Shown here in pieces: positions 7,212 through 11,487 of a stretch of DNA of 11,487 nucleotides. The notes under the pieces were generated by a model. That model saw only the letters and a program-made list of their open reading frames with translations. It made no database searches and was not told the origin of the DNA. Both the position numbers and the translations under genes were made by a program. Position 1 is the first letter of the stretch; each line of letters starts with the position of its first letter. Source of the stretch: Sideroxydans lithotrophicus (GTDB lineage Bacteria; Pseudomonadota; Gammaproteobacteria; Burkholderiales; Sulfuriferulaceae); assembly GCA_022736605.1 (NCBI GenBank), contig DZDB01000019.1, positions 10,159 through 21,645 on the forward strand, in the 5' to 3' direction.

Positions 7212-7996
7212 GCCTGCATGATTTCACCCGCCCGCGCCTGTCGCTGCGCTTCGTGCCGGTGTGGCGACGCCACTTTCTGGTGTGGCGCAAGCTCGCGCTG
7301 TCGAGCATTCTCGGCAACCTGGCCGACCCGATGCTGTACATGCTCGGCTTCGGCTACGGCCTCGGCAGCCTGATGCCGGAAGTCGGCGGCGCGCGCTACA
7401 TCACCTTTCTGGCGGCCGGCACGGTGTGCTACTCGACCATGAACAGCGCCACCTTTGAAGTGCTGTACTCGGGCTTTTCGCGCATGCACGTGCAAAAAAC
7501 CTGGGATGCCATATTGAATGCGCCGCTCAATCTCGACGACGTGATGCTGGCAGAATTGACCTGGGGGGCGTCCAAAAGCCTGTTATCCGGCGTCGCCATT
7601 CTGGCGGTGATCTGGGCGCTGGGGCTGCAGGCCAGCTGGCTGCTGAGCCTGTGGGTGCTGCCGGTGGTGATCCTGATCGGCCTGACGTTCTCGGCGATGG
7701 GGCTGGTGATGACCGCACTGTCACCGAGCTACGACTTTTTCATGTACTACTTCACGCTGGTGATCACGCCGATGGTGCTGCTGTGCGGCGTGTTCTACCC
7801 GGTCGACCGGCTGCCCGATTTTCTCCAGATCGCCGCCGCGTTTCTGCCGCTGTCGCACGCCATCGACCTGGTGCGGCCGCTGATATTGGGCGAGGTGCCC
7901 GCGCACATCTTCCGCCACGTCGCCGCGCTGCTCGCCTGGGGCGGCGTCAGCTACTGGCTGGCGGTCGGCTTTACCCGCCGCCGCCTGCTGAAATAG
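7208..7996 (+). CDS. nodJ: ABC-2 type exporter permease, NodJ type
   Basis: This is a 262-residue inner-membrane permease with about six hydrophobic helices. The features matching NodJ and ABC-2 permeases are an N-terminal RRHFLVWRK segment, the ADPMLYMLGFGYGLG block after it, a central VQKTWDAILNAPL amphipathic region, and FYPVDRLPDFLQ followed by LPLSHAIDLVRPL near the C-terminus. It forms the membrane part of the exporter with the upstream NodI-like ATPase. The start is TTG, overlapping the ATPase stop as TTGA. It is supported by GGGAG at 7195-7199, 8 nt upstream, and the nearby ATG at 7218 is out of frame. Its 3' end overlaps the opposite-strand thioredoxin-domain gene by 26 bp. The exported compound cannot be inferred. 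Confidence 0.9.
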   Translation: MSLHDFTRPRLSLRFVPVWRRHFLVWRKLALSSILGNLADPMLYMLGFGYGLGSLMPEVGGARYITFLAAGTVCYSTMNSATFEVLYSGFSRMHVQKTWDAILNAPLNLDDVMLAELTWGASKSLLSGVAILAVIWALGLQASWLLSLWVLPVVILIGLTFSAMGLVMTALSPSYDFFMYYFTLVITPMVLLCGVFYPVDRLPDFLQIAAAFLPLSHAIDLVRPLILGEVPAHIFRHVAALLAWGGVSYWLAVGFTRRRLLK

Positions 7997-9779
7997 ACGG
8001 CAGGGCTTTGGGCTGGCTGCCGGTCAGCGCCCCGGCCAGTTCAGTCAGCGCCGCGCTGTCGTACAGCGGCACCGAACAGCGCCCGTCACCGCACACAAAC
8101 GCCGCCGCGCGCGGCATCGCCGGATAGCGCACATCGGCATTCGGCAGCGCACCCTCGCGCGTGTCCCACCACTCCACGCGCCGGTAAATCGCCGGAAACG
8201 CCAACGCCGTCTTGAACAGCGCCAGCGCCTGCGGGTCGTCTTTTTTGCCGACGATGGTCAGGTGCGTCGGTGGATTGGCGAGCTCGAACGCCGCCTGCAA
8301 AATGCCCGCCTCGGTCAGCCGCGACAGCGCAATCGCGGGCGTCGCCAGGTATTTCATCGCCTGCGCTGCGTGCGCCTGATAGTTTGCCTGGCCGGTGTAG
8401 TGATACAGCTGGTTATAAAACCGTGCCACCGGCATGTTTTCGTCGAGCAGCGCCACCGGCTTGAGTCGGCCGGTTTGCGCGGCGGTGACAAAGCCTGGCT
8501 GCCCGGCAATCTGAAACCGTTGCGCCATGAAATCACCCGCCGCCGTCGCGTGTTGCAGCCAGCCACGCTCGCCGGTCACGCTGTAGAGCGTCAGCAGGCC
8601 GCGCGCCATGCCCAGCGTGTCGCCCAGATACGGCCCGGCGGCATCGGTCGCGTCATGGCGGAAACCGCCGCCCGCCAGGCTGCGATGCGCCAGCGCCCAG
8701 TCCGCCGCCGTACGCGCCATATCGAGGTAGCGGGTATCGCCGGTCGCGCCGTACAGCGTTGCCAGCGCCGCCGCCATCTGGCCGTTCTCACGTGCGTACA
8801 GGTGCGTGTCGAGCTTGGGAATACCGCGTGCGCGGCGCGCTGCATCGCCCAGTTTGAAATAATCGGTGGCCTTCTGGCCGGGGATCAAATCCGCGTCCTG
8901 CGAGGTGTAAAACGCGCCTTGCGGGCTGCGCATGAAACGCTGCATGTAACGCACGATATCTTGCGCTGCTTTGCGGTATTTCGGTTCGCGGAACAGCGCA
9001 TAACCCAGCGCGTACAAACGCAGATAATCGGCCTGCACTGCAGTCAGCTTTTCATAATGCACGTGCTGCCAGTCGCCATCGGTCGAGTACTGATACACCC
9101 CGCCCCACACCGGGTCGATCAGTTGCAGACCTGCGTCCAGATCCTGCCGCGCCATGCGCGCTGCCTGCGCGTCGCCGCGTTGCGCCAGCAGCAATTCATA
9201 TTCCACGCTGTCGCGGTCGAGGTATTTCTGCGCGGTGGTCAGCCCGCCAAGCTTGAAATCATGGCTGCTGATAAAGCGTTGCGCCAGCGTCTGCCGCGTA
9301 CTGACTGCCAGCAGCGGCGAATCGGCGTAACGGATCGGCGTCGCGTCATCGGCTTCCGGCGTCGGGTCTTTAACCAGCCGCGCCAGCAACCGCAGCATCG
9401 CCGTCGGCTCGATATAGCCAGCGCGCTTCACCAGCTCGCGGCCTTGCGCGTCAAAAATAATGGTCGCCGGCCAGCCATATTCGCGGTAACGCTCGGCCAG
9501 ATCGGGGCGCGCGTCGTGATCCACTTTCACCGCGATGTAATCCCTGCCCAGCGCCGCGCCCACCGCCGGATTGGCGTAGGTTTGCGCATCCATCACATGG
9601 CACCAGTGGCACCACACCGCCTCCAGATCGAGCAAGACCAGTTTATGCTCGCGTCTGGCCTGGTCAAACACGACGTCCGACCACGGCTGCCAGGCCACTG
9701 CCGTGGAACCGGCAGCGTGTACCGTCAGGCTAATTAACAGAGTGAAAATGAGCACAAAACGAGATAACAAAATGGGCAA
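7971..9779 (-). CDS. Secreted thioredoxin-domain protein, DUF255/YyaL type
   Basis: This 602-residue protein begins with a signal peptide (about 1-23, hydrophobic core then HAA). A thioredoxin-like domain follows with active site WCHWCHVM, the CxxC cysteines being Cys57 and Cys60, and a cis-proline at Pro104 in YGWPATIIF. The remaining 450 residues look like the alpha/alpha toroid (six-hairpin glycosidase-like) part of the DUF255 family, which includes YyaL and SPATA20, with HVHYEKLTAVQADYLRLYAL and FYTSQDADLIPG as recognisable blocks. FVCGDGRCSVPLYD near the C-terminus is the usual final motif. The biochemical role is not established; periplasmic redox activity is an inference from the signal peptide. 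The 3' end overlaps the NodJ-like gene tail to tail. The start is TTG; see the ribosome-binding entry. Confidence 0.85.
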   Translation of the reverse strand: MPILLSRFVLIFTLLISLTVHAAGSTAVAWQPWSDVVFDQARREHKLVLLDLEAVWCHWCHVMDAQTYANPAVGAALGRDYIAVKVDHDARPDLAERYREYGWPATIIFDAQGRELVKRAGYIEPTAMLRLLARLVKDPTPEADDATPIRYADSPLLAVSTRQTLAQRFISSHDFKLGGLTTAQKYLDRDSVEYELLLAQRGDAQAARMARQDLDAGLQLIDPVWGGVYQYSTDGDWQHVHYEKLTAVQADYLRLYALGYALFREPKYRKAAQDIVRYMQRFMRSPQGAFYTSQDADLIPGQKATDYFKLGDAARRARGIPKLDTHLYARENGQMAAALATLYGATGDTRYLDMARTAADWALAHRSLAGGGFRHDATDAAGPYLGDTLGMARGLLTLYSVTGERGWLQHATAAGDFMAQRFQIAGQPGFVTAAQTGRLKPVALLDENMPVARFYNQLYHYTGQANYQAHAAQAMKYLATPAIALSRLTEAGILQAAFELANPPTHLTIVGKKDDPQALALFKTALAFPAIYRRVEWWDTREGALPNADVRYPAMPRAAAFVCGDGRCSVPLYDSAALTELAGALTGSQPKALPSISAGGGG

Positions 9780-9780
9780 T

Positions 9781-9792
9781 CCTCCTGCCTCC
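9781..9792 (-). promoter_or_regulatory. Tandem Shine-Dalgarno sequences before a TTG start
   Basis: The minus strand reads GGAGGCAGGAGG just before the thioredoxin-domain gene. The first GGAGG lies 8 nt from TTG at 9779. The second, AGGAGG, lies 10 nt from an in-frame TTG at 9770 but only 1 nt from the TTG at 9779. Either TTG could start translation, giving signal peptides that differ by three residues. No ATG or GTG is available between the ribosome-binding site and the hydrophobic core. Confidence 0.6.
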
Positions 9793-9797
9793 AGATA

Positions 9798-9813
9798 CGC
9801 ACCGTGCGGTGCG
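9798..9813. repeat. Hairpin between hypothetical gene and thioredoxin-domain gene
   Basis: CGCACC (9798-9803) and GGTGCG (9808-9813) pair around GTGC. A second set, CCAG (9791-9794) and CTGG (9814-9817), could extend the stem with a 3-nt bulge. The extension would sequester part of the first Shine-Dalgarno of the thioredoxin-domain gene. No T-run follows, so it is not a classic terminator. Confidence 0.4.
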
Positions 9814-9840
9814 CTGGATGTGTGACGTCAGCGCAGCGCT

Positions 9841-10188
9841 TTACTGCTGCGCCAAACGCAGCGCGTCGAGAAACCCCTGCCGCACCGCCTGCAAGCGGTC
9901 ATCCAGTTGTCCGCGCAAATCCGTCACCACCCGCGCATCGTCGAGCACCTGCGCATACGCCGCATGCGCCTGTTCAAACGCCGCCAGCACGCGCTGCGCA
10001 TCCAGTGTGGCCGCCGTCACCGGCGGTGCAATCGGCGCCACCGCACCAATCGGTTTAAGTACGGCATAACGCGGAATCACACGCTGGCCGGTACCATCCG
10101 TTGCGCTGCCGATCAACGCCGTGGTTTTGGTGTAGGCCTTGCCGTTAAATTCAAATTGAGCGCCGACAGGGAGTTGCGTGAATTTCAT
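9841..10188 (-). CDS. Hypothetical small protein
   Basis: This 115-residue protein has no signal peptide, membrane segment or cysteine. The N-terminal 47 residues (MKFTQLPVGAQFEFNG, then IPRYAVLKPIG) look like a small compact beta domain of a kind seen in uncharacterised betaproteobacterial proteins. A Pro/Ala-rich linker follows (about 48-60), then a long alpha-helical tail (about 61-115). The gene lies 61 bp upstream of the thioredoxin-domain gene on the same strand and may be co-transcribed with it. A GAGG lies about 11 nt before the ATG. It is immediately beyond the last attC of the cassette array and carries no attC of its own, so I read it as chromosomal flank. I do not assign a function. 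Confidence 0.72.
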   Translation of the reverse strand: MKFTQLPVGAQFEFNGKAYTKTTALIGSATDGTGQRVIPRYAVLKPIGAVAPIAPPVTAATLDAQRVLAAFEQAHAAYAQVLDDARVVTDLRGQLDDRLQAVRQGFLDALRLAQQ

Positions 10189-10255
10189 GTTGGCTACACC
10201 TCACATACCTGTTAAATGTGGCGAACGCTTCAGTGAGTTTGGGGGATGCATCGCG
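10189..10255. other. Array-chromosome junction
   Basis: This 67-bp gap lies between the small hypothetical gene and the degenerate end of the last attC. It contains the inverted repeat GAACGC (10223-10228) and GCGTTC (10253-10258), and on the minus strand a stretch ACTGAAGCGTTCGCC that resembles the L' and R' end of an attC with a damaged core. This could be a decayed attC or attachment-site remnant, or chance. It presumably also holds the promoter of the hypothetical gene. Confidence 0.35.
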
Positions 10256-10324
10256 TTCTAGCGTTTGACATGAGCGGGAGCAACCGGCTTGCCGGTTGAT
10301 CTCCGATCGATGGAAGAGTTAGGC
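10256..10324 (-). repeat. Integron attC site with degenerate terminal core
   Basis: On the minus strand the R'' core is GCCTAAC (10324-10318), matching RYYYAAC. It is followed by TCTTCCATCGAT, an inner perfect stem CAACCGGC-AA-GCCGGTTG (10298-10281), a flanking GGAG/CTCC pairing with two unpaired bases on one side, then CTCATGTCAAAC. This layout is the common soil and environmental attC type. The expected terminal GTTRRRY is here GCTAGAA (10262-10256), differing at the second and last positions. The stop codon of the cassette gene lies inside the R'' core, as is usual in gene cassettes. The total length is 69 bp. Confidence 0.85.
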
Positions 10325-10972
10325 ACCTGCGGGCAAGAGAGCTGCAATGGCAAGCGCTTCCTCCTCCAGTTTTTGCTGGAACTTCCCATAGTTCGAAAAG
10401 TGCAAGTGGGAGTACACAGAGCGTGTCGGCTCGCTGTAGAAAACACGAAGCGGCCCTGACGCGCCCGGTTCCTTCGGAAGCCATGGAAACGCTTTGCTTG
10501 CCCGCATGAGACGCGCGACGCCTGCCGACACGAAAATGTGCTTTGCCTTCCCATGAAGGATGGCCTCATTGAGCCTACGGAGGTGCTGCGGATCGAAATC
10601 TTGTGGGGCGAGATCGTTCCGCCCAACGGTCGGGACGTGAAGCAACTCCGCAAACGACACGAGATGTGCGTGCGTGGAAGTAAATCCGATGCGTGCGAAT
10701 GTTCGGTGATAGCGACGCCCATCTCCACGGTAGTCGGGTAAGAGAAATGGATGGTGCACACCGTGATGACGCCAAAAAGCTACGCCGTCTTGGTGGTATT
10801 CCAGCACGGTACGGAAAGCCGGAGACGATTCAAGTCCTGGGTCGTAGTTGGCGTCCAGCCCGATGAACAGGAAAGTGGCTTCCGACGGCTCAACTCCCTG
10901 ATATGGCCGATGCCGAAACAGCGCGTTCAGCTCTTCGCTTGGGTGCGGCTGATACATGAAAGAGGTGCCTAA
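10262..10972 (-). mobile_element. Complete integron gene cassette (about 711 bp)
   Basis: The unit runs on the minus strand from the G/TT cut point of the GTTAGGC core at 10973-10967 to the last base before the next cut point near 10262. It contains one gene with only 16 bp between core and start codon, plus its own attC. Gene orientation, compact leader and stop codon within attC all agree with cassette structure. The gene has no promoter of its own that I can see and would depend on transcription entering from the right. Confidence 0.82.
10319..10957 (-). CDS. Uncharacterised cassette-encoded protein
   Basis: This 212-residue soluble protein has no signal peptide, membrane helix or cysteine. 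Its recognisable blocks are FLFIGLDANYD (residues 28-38), the His-rich VAFWRHHGVHHPFLLPDYRGDGRRYHRTF in the middle, AHLVSFAELLHVPTVGRNDL, a helix followed by AKHIFVSAGVARLMR, and SVYSHLHFSNYGKFQQ near the end. The order of a glycine-rich beta strand with acidic residues, a late strand-helix of the FVSAGxA kind, and a terminal His motif is reminiscent of the uracil-DNA glycosylase superfamily fold, but I see no diagnostic catalytic motif, so this is conjecture. ATG at 10957 lies 16 bp after the attC core and has no strong Shine-Dalgarno. The TAA is inside the attC. Such cassette genes are often accessory functions. Confidence 0.85.
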   Translation of the reverse strand: MYQPHPSEELNALFRHRPYQGVEPSEATFLFIGLDANYDPGLESSPAFRTVLEYHQDGVAFWRHHGVHHPFLLPDYRGDGRRYHRTFARIGFTSTHAHLVSFAELLHVPTVGRNDLAPQDFDPQHLRRLNEAILHGKAKHIFVSAGVARLMRASKAFPWLPKEPGASGPLRVFYSEPTRSVYSHLHFSNYGKFQQKLEEEALAIAALLPAGA

Positions 10973-11026
10973 CGAATAAACTCAGCCGCGCCGCTTTTTG
11001 GCGTCGGCGGGAGCGCCTTGTTGGAC
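10967..11026 (-). repeat. Integron attC site, 60 bp, intact
   Basis: On the minus strand the R'' core is GTCCAAC (11026-11020) and the R' core is GTTAGGC (10973-10967), matching RYYYAAC and GTTRRRY. Between them GCCG-A-CGCC pairs with GGCG-CGGC around AAAAAGC, giving an 8-bp stem with one extrahelical A, followed by CTGAGTTTATTC before the core. The length and the GCCGACGCC ... GGCGCGGCT blocks closely resemble the aadA1-type attC (59-base element). The end of the GNAT gene, including its TGA, lies inside this site. Confidence 0.92.
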
Positions 11027-11487
11027 GCACTCTTTGAACAAGCGCAAGGCCATCTGTTCTTCGTCATAATATGTTTCACCCATTTTCAAGCCGCGCTCTT
11101 CCATTGCGAACGATTTAAAGCCTTCTGAGAAATAGAGGTTCTTTGCTCTCGAGTTAGACGCGACAACCGTCAAGTTGATTTGCTCCAAACCTTCGATCTC
11201 CCTGGCGCGCTTAATGGTTTCCTGGATGAGTCTTCTGCCAATTCCCCTGCCAGATGCGTCTGCATGCACATACATTCGGTAAAGTAATCCTTTATGTCTG
11301 AATTTTGCACGAGTCTCCCGCTCAAAGCTGACCACTCCAACCAATTGACCATCTACTAGCCAAGCACCAAGTGTAAAGGCATCTGGTCGGCTAGCGGCGA
11401 AAGGAACCATGGGTTCTCCGGCATCTTGTGCGGCGATGCGGAATGACTCAACGTGTTCACTTAGCCCGTTAAGAATTAGAGCTTGAT
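10982..11487 (-). CDS. GNAT family N-acetyltransferase in a gene cassette, 5' end beyond window
   Basis: The frame is open to the right edge: 167 codons before the stop are visible. An internal ATG at 11410 could be taken as the start, but the 25 upstream codons (ALILNGLSEHVESFRIAAQD region) look like the normal N-terminal helix of a GNAT protein, so the gene is 5' truncated by the window. The acetyl-CoA binding motif is MYVHADASGRGIGRRLIQ, followed by the INLTVVASNSRAKNLYFSEGF block with the typical Asn, Ala and Tyr positions of motif B. The acceptor substrate is unknown. The last 14 residues (from VQQGAPADAKKRRG) are encoded by the attC itself. Base composition is visibly AT-richer than in the neighbouring chromosomal genes, as expected for an acquired cassette. 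Confidence 0.9.
   Translation of the reverse strand, partial: QALILNGLSEHVESFRIAAQDAGEPMVPFAASRPDAFTLGAWLVDGQLVGVVSFERETRAKFRHKGLLYRMYVHADASGRGIGRRLIQETIKRAREIEGLEQINLTVVASNSRAKNLYFSEGFKSFAMEERGLKMGETYYDEEQMALRLFKECVQQGAPADAKKRRG

Noticed and set aside
8262..9737. Long plus-strand open frame of 491 codons
   Set aside because: It lies wholly opposite the thioredoxin-domain gene, has an Arg/Gln/His-rich composition typical of an antisense shadow in GC-rich DNA, and no recognisable motif, while the minus frame has signal peptide, CxxC and family blocks.
10258..10761. Minus-strand frame of 167 codons overlapping the cassette gene
   Set aside because: It crosses the attC hairpin and overlaps the longer cassette gene, whose start and stop fit cassette borders exactly.
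1..11487. CRISPR arrays, tRNA or rRNA genes, insertion sequences
   Set aside because: No regularly spaced direct repeats, no tRNA-like cloverleaf sequence or rRNA segment was recognised, and no transposase frame is present.

Overview
The window looks like chromosomal DNA of a GC-rich Gram-negative bacterium, most likely a betaproteobacterium. The grounds are an exosortase (PEP-CTERM) type exopolysaccharide export cluster, a NodI/NodJ-type ABC exporter, GC-rich codon use and an integron-type cassette array. The species cannot be fixed from the sequence alone.

Region 1 (1-4066, minus strand) is a co-directional exopolysaccharide export operon. In transcription order it holds a lipoprotein polysaccharide export protein (Wza-like), a Wzz-like chain-length/co-polymerase protein, a cytoplasmic BY-kinase-like ATPase with a C-terminal tyrosine tail, and a beta-barrel-like outer-membrane protein that runs off the left edge. 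This order is typical of PEP-CTERM/exosortase-linked export loci. No glycosyltransferase or exosortase lies in the window. About 325 bp of noncoding DNA (4067-4391) with several hairpins separates it from the next gene.

Region 2 (4392-7996) starts with a minus-strand QueC-like 7-cyano-7-deazaguanine synthase. It is divergent, across 46 bp, from a tightly packed plus-strand operon: MazG/dCTPase-like pyrophosphohydrolase, thioredoxin-like [2Fe-2S] ferredoxin, small alpha/beta hydrolase, NodI-type ABC ATPase and NodJ-type ABC permease. Successive genes overlap or are 1 nt apart, and two use GTG or TTG starts.

Region 3 (7971-10188, minus strand) has a large secreted thioredoxin-domain protein of the DUF255/YyaL type, whose 3' end overlaps the permease gene tail to tail. 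Upstream of it is a small hypothetical gene.

Region 4 (10256-11487, minus strand) is the edge of an integron gene-cassette array. Two attC recombination sites are recognisable (10967-11026 and 10256-10324). They bound one complete cassette encoding an uncharacterised 212-residue protein. A second cassette, encoding a GNAT acetyltransferase, continues past the right edge. The last attC has a degenerate terminal core, marking the end of the array. No integrase gene is visible, so whether this belongs to a complete integron or an integrase-less cassette cluster depends on sequence to the right.
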